DNA from: Clostridiales bacterium
GTDB taxonomy: Bacteria > Bacillota > Clostridia > Christensenellales > UBA3700
NCBI GenBank assembly: GCA_015055975.1
Contig: SVHF01000011.1
Coordinates: 1-49,944, forward strand
Direction of reading: 5' to 3'
DNA length: 49,944 bases
Shown: in pieces, positions 26,268 through 35,068 of the stretch
How the letters are laid out: every line of letters starts with the position of its first letter
How positions within the stretch are numbered: position 1 is the first letter of the stretch
The notes under the pieces: model-generated
The model's database searches: none
Told to the model about the DNA's origin: nothing
Seen by the model: only the letters and a program-made list of their open reading frames with translations
Position numbers and translations under genes: made by a program

Positions 26268-26296
26268 GAGCTCTTTTGAACTCCTATCTTTATTTA
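26265..26296. terminator. Bidirectional terminator between rsmG and dnaN
   Basis: TAGGAG and CTCCTA (plus inner TC/GA) enclose a TTTT loop; T-rich tracts follow on both strands. The rsmG stop codon is part of the stem. Confidence 0.7.
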
Positions 26297-26316
26297 TATT
26301 GTTATATGATATTTTC

Positions 26317-27414
26317 TTATCTAAATCTTACAGGTAAAATCAAATAAATATAATCTGAATTTTCTACTCCAGTAATAATACTTGGATTTAAATAATTCAT
26401 CTTTATTAAAATATATTCATCATCAATATTCTTTAAGCAATCTGCTATAAATTTATAGTTATATCCAACTACAATATCTTTACCTTTTGCAAGTACTGGA
26501 ATATTTTCACTAGATGAACCATTTTCTGAATTAGAAACAATATTTATTATATTGTTTTTAACTTCAATTTTAACAAGATTTGATTTTTCATATTTAGAGA
26601 AAACTGATACTCTTTCAAGCGCATCTTTTAATAGATCAGTTTTAATTGTTACGATTGTTTCAAAATCCTTTGGAATAGATGCTTCATAATTTACGAATCC
26701 TTCAATTGGAGTAGAAATAATCTTTAAATCATCTAATTCAAGAATTAATTTCTTTTCAGAGAAACATAAATCTACTGCATCATCATCATTTTCTAATAAT
26801 TTAGCAATTCTAACTAAATCTTTAGAAGGAATATTAATTTCTGTTGTAGGGTATTCTCCAACTAATTGTTTTTTACAAATAGCCATTCTAAATCCATCTA
26901 AAGCAACAGATTTAATTTCATCATTTTCAACTTTTAATAAACAACCTTTTAAAATTGGTCTGTTATCATCTGTTGAATTTGATGCAAAAGCTGTTTTTTC
27001 AACTAATTCTTTGAAGTCTTTTTGAAGAATAGTAATTTTATATTTATATTCATATTCTTTTAATACAGGATATTCTTCAACTGGAATAGTAGCAAAATTA
27101 GTTTTATTATCCATATAGTTAACTAATAACATTCCATCTTCATCACTAATTTCAACTTCTGTACCACTCTTTGTCTTCTTAATAAAATCACTAAATACAG
27201 ATCCTGATACTAAAACTTCTCCACCCATTTTAACATCAGCTTTAATTTTCTTAACAATAGTGAATTCTAAATCTGTAGCAGTAAGTTTAATAAAATCTCC
27301 TTCTGCTTCAATTTTAATTCCCATAAGAATAGGTGATGTTGCTCTTTGAGGTAAAGCTTGAGATACTTTTGATAATGCATCTGCTAAATCTAAGCTGTTA
27401 CAAGAAAATATCAT
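26317..27414 (-). CDS. dnaN: DNA polymerase III sliding clamp (beta subunit)
   Basis: The 365-residue clamp consists of three repeated domains. Recognisable features are the start MIFSCNSLDLADALSKV, DNRPILKGC at the second domain and the C-terminal LILPVRFR, the usual end of the clamp (P-x-R). The ribosome binding site is AGGAG. It follows dnaA on the minus strand, as in most bacteria, but 204 bp separate them, with its own promoter. Confidence 0.97.
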   Translation of the reverse strand: MIFSCNSLDLADALSKVSQALPQRATSPILMGIKIEAEGDFIKLTATDLEFTIVKKIKADVKMGGEVLVSGSVFSDFIKKTKSGTEVEISDEDGMLLVNYMDNKTNFATIPVEEYPVLKEYEYKYKITILQKDFKELVEKTAFASNSTDDNRPILKGCLLKVENDEIKSVALDGFRMAICKKQLVGEYPTTEINIPSKDLVRIAKLLENDDDAVDLCFSEKKLILELDDLKIISTPIEGFVNYEASIPKDFETIVTIKTDLLKDALERVSVFSKYEKSNLVKIEVKNNIINIVSNSENGSSSENIPVLAKGKDIVVGYNYKFIADCLKNIDDEYILIKMNYLNPSIITGVENSDYIYLILPVRFR

Positions 27415-27494
27415 TTTTTATACTCCTATCATATATTATTTATTAGTTATTTATATTTATTGATAACAATATTAGTAATAAGTAATGTTTATAG

Positions 27495-27604
27495 TGTTGA
27501 TAACTTAAAATATATCGATAATTACTATATTTTTTCTAACTTTTTAAGTGGATAAGTTGTAAAGATTTTTCACATTTTATACACATAAAAAATAGTTATC
27601 AACA
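27495..27604. promoter_or_regulatory. dnaN promoter and degenerate DnaA boxes in the dnaA-dnaN gap
   Basis: On the minus strand TTGATA (27597-27602), 17 bp and TAAAAT (27574-27579) make a good promoter for dnaN. DnaA-box-like 9-mers with one or two mismatches are at 27495 (TGTTGATAA), 27547 (AGTGGATAA), 27577 (TTATACACA) and 27596 (TTATCAACA). The last two lie on the promoter, so DnaA may repress dnaN. The rest of the gap is very AT-rich. Confidence 0.6.
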
Positions 27605-27618
27605 AAGAACAATTTTTG

Positions 27619-28977
27619 TTAGTTCTTTTCTATCATATTTCTGATATCTTTAACGATTAATTTTATCCTATTATCGTTCTTTAATTGATCAGTAACTTTA
27701 TCTCTTGCGTAGATAATTGTTGAGTGATCTCTATTTCCCAAATAATTACCAATAGTCATTAATGGACAAGATATCATATCATTAATTAAGTATATATCAA
27801 TTTGCCTAGCTTCCGCTATATTTTTTGTTTTTTTGGCACCTTTTATTTCATCTTTAGTAATATTGTAATAAGCACATACTGCATCTGTAATAGTATCTAA
27901 AGATAAAACATTAGAATGGCTATCTAAATCATCCTTTAAAGCTTCCATTACTAAATTTAAATCATCAGCTTCATCTTTATTATGTAATTGACAGTAGAAA
28001 ATAACTTTAGATAAAGCACCTTCAATCTCTCTAATATTAGATGTAATTTTTTCAGCAATGAAGTAAATAATATTTTTAGAAATATTAAAGTTCTTTTGAT
28101 AAGCCTTCTTTTGTAGAATAGCAATTCTTGTTTCTAAATCAGGAGAAGAAATATCTACAGTTAATCCAGAATTAAATCTAGATCTTAATCTTTCTTCTAA
28201 AGATACTAAATCTCTTGGATGTCTATCTGATGTTAAAACAATTTGTTTTTTATTTTGATATAAATCATTAAAAGTATGGAATAATGCTTCTTGTGAAGAT
28301 TCTTTTCCAATTAAGAATTGAACATCATCAAGCATTAATATATCTGCATTTCTATATTTTTCTCTAAAATTAAATACTTTATCTGAAACTTTATTGTTTC
28401 TCATGCTTTCAATAAAGTCATTAACAAATTGTTCAGTTGTTGCATAAATTATATTAGCATTCTTATTTTGAGATAATACATAATTACCAATAGCATGCAA
28501 AATATGAGTTTTACCAAGTCCAACACCACCATAAATAAATAATGGATTAAATGAATTACCTGGGTTTTGAGCTACAGAAAAAGCAGCAGATTTAGCAGTA
28601 TTATTTGAAGATCCTACAACGAAATTATCAAAAGTATAAGCTTCATTAAATTTTGGAGCATTATATTGAGATGAATCTTCTATAACTGTATTTGTATTTA
28701 ATTTAGATAAGTATTCTTTCTTTTCATCTTCATTAATAATAGTGAAGTCTGTAACCATAGGATTATCAATTGTTTTAATTGATTCCATAATTTTATCTCT
28801 ATATATTGGCTTAGATAGAGTATCTTTGATACTATTTAAATTAGTAACTAGAATAATCTTACCAAAAGAAATATCTAGTGGCTCTAATTTAGAGAACCAC
28901 ATATCATAACTAACCGCTGCAACTTTCTTAGAAATTTCTTCTAAGATTTGTTTCCAAATTCTTGTATATTCTTCCAT
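27619..28977 (-). CDS. dnaA: Chromosomal replication initiator protein DnaA
   Basis: The 452-residue initiator opens the origin. Domain I is at 1-80. The AAA+ core has GGVGLGKTHILHAIGNY (Walker A) and ILMLDDVQFL (Walker B). Domain IV has the DNA-contact signature GNYLGNRDHSTIIYARD. I chose the ATG at 28977; a TTG two codons earlier is also open. No Shine-Dalgarno is present and a consensus promoter ends 8 nt before the ATG, so the mRNA may have almost no leader. Confidence 0.98.
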   Translation of the reverse strand: MEEYTRIWKQILEEISKKVAAVSYDMWFSKLEPLDISFGKIILVTNLNSIKDTLSKPIYRDKIMESIKTIDNPMVTDFTIINEDEKKEYLSKLNTNTVIEDSSQYNAPKFNEAYTFDNFVVGSSNNTAKSAAFSVAQNPGNSFNPLFIYGGVGLGKTHILHAIGNYVLSQNKNANIIYATTEQFVNDFIESMRNNKVSDKVFNFREKYRNADILMLDDVQFLIGKESSQEALFHTFNDLYQNKKQIVLTSDRHPRDLVSLEERLRSRFNSGLTVDISSPDLETRIAILQKKAYQKNFNISKNIIYFIAEKITSNIREIEGALSKVIFYCQLHNKDEADDLNLVMEALKDDLDSHSNVLSLDTITDAVCAYYNITKDEIKGAKKTKNIAEARQIDIYLINDMISCPLMTIGNYLGNRDHSTIIYARDKVTDQLKNDNRIKLIVKDIRNMIEKN

Positions 28978-28985
28978 ATGCAAAT

Positions 28986-29014
28986 ATTATAGAATAAAGA
29001 AGAATAGATATCAA
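28986..29014 (-). promoter_or_regulatory. Predicted dnaA promoter
   Basis: TTGATA, 17 bp and a perfect TATAAT on the minus strand. Transcription would start at about 28979, one or two nucleotides before the ATG. A DnaA-box variant TTATCAACA lies 4 bp upstream of the -35, suggesting autoregulation. Confidence 0.75.
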
Positions 29015-29017
29015 GAG

Positions 29018-29101
29018 TTATCAACATAAAATTGACAAAATTTAATGTGGAATTATGTGGATAAATTGTGGATAAATTGTGGATAACTTGATTTATCCAC
29101 A
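29018..29101. promoter_or_regulatory. Probable oriC: DnaA-box cluster between dnaA and recF
   Basis: Three perfect TGTGGATAA boxes at 29056, 29067 and 29078 stand exactly 11 bp apart, and a perfect inverted TTATCCACA lies at 29093. Half-matches are at 29018 (TTATCAACA) and 29046 (TGTGGAATT). The flanks are AT-rich. The position next to dnaA is usual for an origin. The inverted box touches the -35 of recF. Confidence 0.8.
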
Positions 29102-29116
29102 TAAAAATAATACAAT
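29088..29116 (+). promoter_or_regulatory. Predicted recF promoter
   Basis: TTGATT, 17 bp, TACAAT. The -10 ends 9 nt before the recF ATG, so the leader would be about 3 nt. The -35 overlaps the inverted DnaA box at 29093. Confidence 0.6.
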
Positions 29117-29125
29117 AGAGAAGCA

Positions 29126-30217
29126 ATGAATATTAAAGAAATAACATTAAAAAACTTTAGAAATTATGAAAATGAAACTATTAAGTTTCAAGAAGGGTTA
29201 AATGTAATCATTGGAAATAACGCCATGGGTAAAACAAACCTTCTTGAAAGTATTTATTGCTGCGCCATTGGAAAAAGTCCTAAAACAACAAAATATAAAG
29301 AACTCATTAAGATGGGAAAAACAAATGCGTATATTAAGATTGTTTTAGAGAGAAAATATAGAGATCATATTATTGAGTTTTATGTAGATAATAAAGAGAA
29401 TAAAAGAATTAAAATAGATGGAGTTCCTCTTTCAAAACTAAAAGATTTAATTGGTTATATGAATATTATTTTCTTCTCTCCTGAAGAGATAAAAATGATA
29501 AAAGAAGGACCAGATGAAAGAAGAAAATTTATAAACATTTCGCTTTCTCAACAATCTAAAACTTATCTAACATCATTATATAAATATAATGAAATTCTTG
29601 CTAATCGTAACAAATTATTAAAAGAAAACTTTAAAGATGAAAACATTAAAGAGATGTTGGTTATTTGGGATTCTCAGCTTGCAAAAGAAGGAGCTTATGT
29701 CATAAAGAAAAGATACGAGTTTGTAAACAAGCTATCTATAGCAGCCAAAGAAGCTCATAAAAATCTTACAGATTCTAAAGAGGATTTAGAATTAGAATAC
29801 GAAAGTATTGTTAAAGATGAACCAATCGAAATTATGCAAGAAAAAATAGAGAAATTATTGAAAGATAGTGTAGATAAAGACATTAATCTTCAATATACAT
29901 CTGTTGGCCCTCATAGAGATGATATAGCAATTGTGGCAAATAAGATAGATATTAGAAAATTTGGATCTCAAGGACAACAAAGAACTTGCGCTCTATCTTT
30001 AAAATTGGCCGAAATTTCGCTTTTTGAGGATGAGATAAAGGAAAAGCCTATTCTACTACTAGACGACGTCCTAAGCGAGCTAGACGCAACTAGACGTACA
30101 AAACTAATGGAACTATCTTCTGAGCTTCAAACAATGATCACTTGCACAGACTTTGATATGGATTTAGCACACAACGAAATAAGAATTCAAAACGGTCAAC
30201 AAATAAACAAGATTTAA
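29126..30217 (+). CDS. recF: DNA replication and repair protein RecF
   Basis: An SMC-like ATPase that loads RecA at gaps. The 363-residue protein has Walker A GNNAMGKTNLLESIY near residue 32, FFSPEEIKMIKEGPDERR, the signature FGSQGQQRTCALSLKLAE, and Walker B LLLDDVLSELD. A weak AGAGAAG lies before the ATG, but the promoter is too close for a normal leader. Codon use changes inside the gene: the 5' two thirds use TTA and GAT, while the last 200 nt use CTA and GAC heavily. Confidence 0.96.
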   Translation: MNIKEITLKNFRNYENETIKFQEGLNVIIGNNAMGKTNLLESIYCCAIGKSPKTTKYKELIKMGKTNAYIKIVLERKYRDHIIEFYVDNKENKRIKIDGVPLSKLKDLIGYMNIIFFSPEEIKMIKEGPDERRKFINISLSQQSKTYLTSLYKYNEILANRNKLLKENFKDENIKEMLVIWDSQLAKEGAYVIKKRYEFVNKLSIAAKEAHKNLTDSKEDLELEYESIVKDEPIEIMQEKIEKLLKDSVDKDINLQYTSVGPHRDDIAIVANKIDIRKFGSQGQQRTCALSLKLAEISLFEDEIKEKPILLLDDVLSELDATRRTKLMELSSELQTMITCTDFDMDLAHNEIRIQNGQQINKI

Positions 30218-30247
30218 GCCCAATATAGGCCATTTTAAGAAATAAGA

Positions 30248-30286
30248 AGGAAAAACTTAAAGAAAAACATAGTTTTTCCTATTTTT
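30248..30286 (+). terminator. Terminator of recF
   Basis: AGGAAAAAC and GTTTTTCCT form a 9-bp stem with a 15-nt loop, followed by ATTTTT. Confidence 0.7.
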
Positions 30287-30310
30287 ACGCCCTATTTTGG
30301 CTAAATACTA

Positions 30311-30339
30311 TTGTATTTAGGTAAAAAATAGTTTATAAT
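30311..30339 (+). promoter_or_regulatory. Predicted gyrB promoter
   Basis: TTGTAT, 17 bp and TATAAT. The leader of about 50 nt contains ACGCGC and ACGCGT repeats (30361-30374), unusual in this CpG-poor DNA. Confidence 0.65.
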
Positions 30340-30396
30340 GGACTTACTATTTATAGATTACGCGCACTACGCGTACGTAAGGAGAGAAAAGACAAA

Positions 30397-32424
30397 ATGG
30401 CAAATGAACATGATTATGGTGCAGGTCAGATCAGGGTACTTAAGGGACTAGAGCCAGTTAGACTACGTCCTGGTATGTATATCGGATCTACTGATGAAAG
30501 GGGACTTCATCACTGTGTTTACGAAGTTATTGATAACTGCGTAGATGAAGCAATGGCAGGCTATTGTACTAAAGTCGACGTTATCTTACAAAAAGATGGC
30601 GCTTGTACTGTTATAGACAACGGCCGTGGTATTCCAGTAGGAATAATGAAGGAAGAAGGTGTGAGCGCTGTTGAAGTAGTTTTAACTAAACTACATGCCG
30701 GTGGTAAATTCGGTGGCGGCGGTTATGAAATTTCCGGAGGTCTACATGGTGTAGGTGTATCTTGTGTTAACGCTCTATCTTCAAAGATGGATGTACAAGT
30801 AGCTCAAGATGGCGGACTTTGGGAAATGTCATTCTCAAGAGGTATTGCTCAAAACCATTTAACAAAGATTAGTTCTACAACAAGACGTGGTACAACTATT
30901 ACTTTCTATCCAGATCCAGAAATTTTTGAAACAACAGAATTCGATTATTCAACACTAAGACATAGAATTCAAGAATTAGCATTCTTAAATAAAGGATTGG
31001 AATTCCACTTAAAAGATGAGAGAGATTTAAAGCAACAAGAAGAAACTTTCAAATATGAAGGTGGTATCGTTGAGTACGTAGAGCTTCTAAATGCGCCAGA
31101 AAAAGAAAAAGAAGCAAAGCGCTTAGAAGAATTACAAAAGAACGGAACAGACGATAAATATGAGTGCAAAATCGTCCCAGAGGACAAACCATTCTATTTC
31201 ACAAAGTCTGGAACATTCTCAGATCATGGCACAACAAAGAAGTACGAAGTAGAAATAGCACTTCAATACAATGGTGGATATTCAGAAAAGATTTTAACAT
31301 TTGCCAATAACATAAATACAGTTGAAGGTGGACAACACTTAGAAGGTTTCAAATTCTCATTATTAAAGATGATTAGAAACTATGCTTATGAGATGAAATA
31401 CCTAAAAGAAAATGAAGAAATTAAGGGCGATGATACAAGAGAAGGTCTAGTTGCCGTTATTTCTGTAAAACTAGAAGGTCCACAATTTGAAGGACAAACA
31501 AAGACAAAGCTAGGAACTCCAGGTATAAGACAAGTCGTATCTAAGGCTCTAGAAGAAGAATTTGGTTCATACCTTGAGGAAAACGTTAAGGCAAGAACGG
31601 CAATCGTTACAAAGGCCATTTTAGCAAAGAAGGGAAGAGAAGCCGCTGAGAAAGTTCAAGAAACAATGAGAAAGGAAATCTTAAATGACTTCTCTGGACT
31701 TCCAGGAAAGCTAGCAGATTGTACATCTAAGAACGCTGCTGAATGTGAAATCTATCTAGTAGAGGGTGACTCAGCCGGTGGAACAGCTAAAACTGGTAGA
31801 GATAGAAGATTCCAAGCTATCATGCCATTAAGAGGTAAGATCCTAAATGTACAAAAAGCTACACTTGCAAGAGCTTTATCTTCAGAAGAAATTAAGAACA
31901 TGATTACAGCATTTGGATGCGGTATTGATCAAGTAGACGAAAACGGCAGAGTTATATCAAAATGCGATACATCTAAGCTAAAATACGACAAAATCATATC
32001 AATGACCGATGCCGATGTCGATGGTAGCCACATTAGAATCTTGTTAATTACATTTATTTTCAAGTTCATGAGACCAGTTATTGAAGAAGGTCACTTATAT
32101 GCTGCTCAACCACCTCTATACAAGGCAACAAAGAAGGGTTCTAAAGAAGAACATTACTTCTATTCTGATCAAGAATTAGAGGATTATTTAGTAAGCATTG
32201 ATAGAAAAGCTGAAATTCAAAGATACAAAGGTCTTGGAGAAATGGATAAAGAACAATTATGGGAAACAACAATGGACCCAGAAAGAAGAACTTTATTAAG
32301 AATTACAGTTCAAGATGCAGAAAAAGCAGCTGAAACAGTAGAGATGTTGATGGGTGATGATCCAGAAGTTAGAAGAATCTTCATCGAAAACAACGCAACT
32401 CTAGTTAAAGACTTAGATATATAG
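30397..32424 (+). CDS. gyrB: DNA gyrase subunit B
   Basis: The ATPase subunit of gyrase, which puts negative supercoils into DNA. GHKL motifs are visible: YEVIDNCVDEA, DNGRGIP, and GGLHGVGVSCVNAL. The TOPRIM domain has EGDSAGGTAKTGRDR and TDADVDGSHIR. The 675 residues exceed the usual 635-645, mainly through a charged insert near residues 215-260. GGAG precedes the ATG. gyrA follows after 13 nt. Confidence 0.97.
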   Translation: MANEHDYGAGQIRVLKGLEPVRLRPGMYIGSTDERGLHHCVYEVIDNCVDEAMAGYCTKVDVILQKDGACTVIDNGRGIPVGIMKEEGVSAVEVVLTKLHAGGKFGGGGYEISGGLHGVGVSCVNALSSKMDVQVAQDGGLWEMSFSRGIAQNHLTKISSTTRRGTTITFYPDPEIFETTEFDYSTLRHRIQELAFLNKGLEFHLKDERDLKQQEETFKYEGGIVEYVELLNAPEKEKEAKRLEELQKNGTDDKYECKIVPEDKPFYFTKSGTFSDHGTTKKYEVEIALQYNGGYSEKILTFANNINTVEGGQHLEGFKFSLLKMIRNYAYEMKYLKENEEIKGDDTREGLVAVISVKLEGPQFEGQTKTKLGTPGIRQVVSKALEEEFGSYLEENVKARTAIVTKAILAKKGREAAEKVQETMRKEILNDFSGLPGKLADCTSKNAAECEIYLVEGDSAGGTAKTGRDRRFQAIMPLRGKILNVQKATLARALSSEEIKNMITAFGCGIDQVDENGRVISKCDTSKLKYDKIISMTDADVDGSHIRILLITFIFKFMRPVIEEGHLYAAQPPLYKATKKGSKEEHYFYSDQELEDYLVSIDRKAEIQRYKGLGEMDKEQLWETTMDPERRTLLRITVQDAEKAAETVEMLMGDDPEVRRIFIENNATLVKDLDI

Positions 32425-32437
32425 TAGGAGGCAAAAA

Positions 32438-35005
32438 ATGAAAAAGAGAGATGATACACCAAAGAAATCTGTAGCAGAAATGCTTGAGAATTCTAAGATA
32501 GTAGATATTGAACTTGATGGCGAAATGAAAAAATCATTTATTGCCTATGCTATGGCGGTAAATGTTTCAAGAGCTATTCCAGATGTAAGAGATGGTTTAA
32601 AGCCAGTTCATAGAAGAATCTTATTTGATATGCAAGAACAAGGCTTAACATCAGATAAGCCATTTAGAAAGTGTGCTGCCGTTGTCGGTGACGTTTTAGG
32701 TAAATACCACCCACATGGTGACAGCTCAGTATATGATGCAATGGTAAGACTTGCTCAAGACTTCTCAATTAGATGTCCACTTATTGATGGACACGGAAAC
32801 TTCGGTTCTGTAGACGGCGATGGCGCAGCTGCTTACCGTTATACAGAAGCTAGAATGAGTAAGATTGCAGATGAAATGGTTAGAGATATTGATAAGAACA
32901 CAGTAGAGTTCTATCCAAACTTTGACGATACTCGTCAACAACCAGTAGTTTTACCAGCTAGATTCCCTAACTTATTAGTAAATGGTTCAGATGGTATTGC
33001 CGTAGGTATGGCAACATCTATTCCACCACACAACCTAAATGAAGTTATCGACGGAACTATTGCTTTATTAGACAACCCAGATATTGAAATTGATGAATTA
33101 ATGCAATATATTAAGGGACCAGATTTCCCAACAGGAGCATTAATCCTAAAGAACAAGGGTGTTGAAGATGCATATAGAACAGGTAAAGGAAGCTGTATTA
33201 TAAGATCTAAAGTTGACATCGAAGAAGATGAAAACGGTAGAAGCTCATTAATTATTACAGAAATCCCATATCAAGTTATTAAGTCTCAACTTGTTGAAGG
33301 CATTGCTAATCTTGTTAGAGAAAAGAAGATTGAAGGTATTGCAGATATTAAAGAACACTCAGACAGAGATGGTATGAGAGTTGTTATCGATATCAAGAAA
33401 GATGCAGTTCCACAAGTCGTTCTAAACCATTTATATAAGCAAACACAATTACAAACAACATTCTCTATGATAATGTTGGCACTTGTTGATGGAACTCCAA
33501 GAATCTTGAATCTAAAGCAAATTCTTGAAGAATATGTAAAGCATCAAAAGTCAGTAATTGAAAGAAGAACAAAGTATGATTTAGAAAAAGCAGGAGAAAG
33601 AGCTCATATCTTAGAAGGCTTAATGAAAGCATTAAATAATATTGATGAAGTAATTAAGACAATTAAAGCTTCTCAAGATAGACAAAGCGGTGTTCAAAAC
33701 TTAATGGATAAGTTTGAATTAAGTGATAAGCAAGCTAACGCTATCATGGATATGAGATTACAAAGCTTAACACACCTTGCTATAGATAAGTTACAAAATG
33801 AATTAGATGAACTATTAAAGACTATGGAAGATTATAGAGATATTCTTGCAAAGCCACAAAGAGTAGTAGATATCATCAAAGCAGATTTAACAGATATCAA
33901 AGCAAGATATGGAAGCCCAAGATTATCTGAAATCACTTATGATTCATCTAACATTACAGATGAAGATTTGATTCCAAGAGAAGATATCGCGGTTACAATT
34001 ACTAACCAAGGATACATCAAGAGAATGCCAATAAGTGAATACAGAGTGCAAAATAAGGGCGGAATTGGTAAGACAGGTCATAGAACTAAGGAAGATGATT
34101 TCATCCAAAGCGTTATGATTACAAATACACACGAAGACTTAATGTTCTTCTCAAATAAAGGTAAGGTATACAGATTAAGAGGATATCAAGTTCCTGCTGC
34201 TACTAACCAATCAAAGGGAAGAGCTATTGTTAACCTTCTAAGCATTGATGCAAATAATGATGAAAAGATAACAGCATTCTTAACAGTTCCAGAAAAGTTC
34301 ATTAACGAATTTGCTAAGGCAGATGATAAGAACGCATACATCATCCTTGCTACAAAGAACGGTTTAATCAAAAAGACTGACCTAGCTGAGTTCGAAAGAA
34401 TCCAAAACAATGGTAAGATTGCTATAACACTTGTTGATGACGATGAATTAATCGGTGCAGATTTAGCAACAGATGGAGATCAAATCATTATGGCTTCTTC
34501 TGGTGGTAAGTGTATTAGATTCTCAGAAGAAACAGTAAGACCTACAGGAAGAACATCTCAAGGCGTTAAGTCAATTAGCTTATCAGCTGGAGAAAAGGTT
34601 GTAGACATGACTCTAGTTAAGGAAGGCTACGATGTATTAACAATTACTGAGAACGGATTTGGTAAGCGTTCAGACTTGAGCGAATACACATTACAAGGCA
34701 GAAACGGAAAGGGTGTTAAGGTCGGAGTTCTAAACGATAAGACAGGTAACGTTGTAAACGTTAAGCTTGTAGATCCAGAAAACGACGATATCATTATCAT
34801 CACAGATAAGGGCGTTGTAATGAGAGTTAAGGTTGATCAAATCTCTAAGATGGGTAGAAATACTCAAGGTGTAATTATTAAGAAGAACGAAAAGGGCGAA
34901 AAGATTGCTGCTATAGCAACAGTACCACACGTTGATGAAACAGAAGATTCTGTAGAAGAAAACGTTGAGGGCGACGAAGTAGCTCCAGAAGCACCACAAG
35001 AGTAA
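32438..35005 (+). CDS. gyrA: DNA gyrase subunit A
   Basis: The cleavage-rejoining subunit. The active tyrosine lies in AAAYRYTEARM (about residue 133). The quinolone-region sequence HPHGDSSVYDAMVRLAQDF precedes it. The C-terminal beta-pinwheel holds the GyrA box QNKGGIGKTG (the Q-R-R-G-G-K-G type is altered), which separates gyrase from topoisomerase IV. The protein has 855 residues with an acidic C-terminal tail. AGGAGG precedes the ATG. Confidence 0.96.
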   Translation: MKKRDDTPKKSVAEMLENSKIVDIELDGEMKKSFIAYAMAVNVSRAIPDVRDGLKPVHRRILFDMQEQGLTSDKPFRKCAAVVGDVLGKYHPHGDSSVYDAMVRLAQDFSIRCPLIDGHGNFGSVDGDGAAAYRYTEARMSKIADEMVRDIDKNTVEFYPNFDDTRQQPVVLPARFPNLLVNGSDGIAVGMATSIPPHNLNEVIDGTIALLDNPDIEIDELMQYIKGPDFPTGALILKNKGVEDAYRTGKGSCIIRSKVDIEEDENGRSSLIITEIPYQVIKSQLVEGIANLVREKKIEGIADIKEHSDRDGMRVVIDIKKDAVPQVVLNHLYKQTQLQTTFSMIMLALVDGTPRILNLKQILEEYVKHQKSVIERRTKYDLEKAGERAHILEGLMKALNNIDEVIKTIKASQDRQSGVQNLMDKFELSDKQANAIMDMRLQSLTHLAIDKLQNELDELLKTMEDYRDILAKPQRVVDIIKADLTDIKARYGSPRLSEITYDSSNITDEDLIPREDIAVTITNQGYIKRMPISEYRVQNKGGIGKTGHRTKEDDFIQSVMITNTHEDLMFFSNKGKVYRLRGYQVPAATNQSKGRAIVNLLSIDANNDEKITAFLTVPEKFINEFAKADDKNAYIILATKNGLIKKTDLAEFERIQNNGKIAITLVDDDELIGADLATDGDQIIMASSGGKCIRFSEETVRPTGRTSQGVKSISLSAGEKVVDMTLVKEGYDVLTITENGFGKRSDLSEYTLQGRNGKGVKVGVLNDKTGNVVNVKLVDPENDDIIIITDKGVVMRVKVDQISKMGRNTQGVIIKKNEKGEKIAAIATVPHVDETEDSVEENVEGDEVAPEAPQE

Positions 35006-35026
35006 TTGCTTTAAAAGCATGCAAAA

Positions 35027-35048
35027 AGGGCGTTCGTTTGAACGCCCT
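35027..35048. terminator. Convergent terminator between gyrA and the ROK kinase gene
   Basis: AGGGCGTTC-GTTT-GAACGCCCT is a perfect 9-bp stem with a 4-nt loop. The T-run is better on the minus side, so it mainly ends the kinase transcript and may also serve gyrA. Confidence 0.85.
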
Positions 35049-35068
35049 TAATTTATTTATAAATTAAA

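Noticed and set aside
29046..29101. Short CRISPR-like repeat array
   Set aside because: The 11-bp period comes from DnaA boxes; repeats are too short and there are no spacers.
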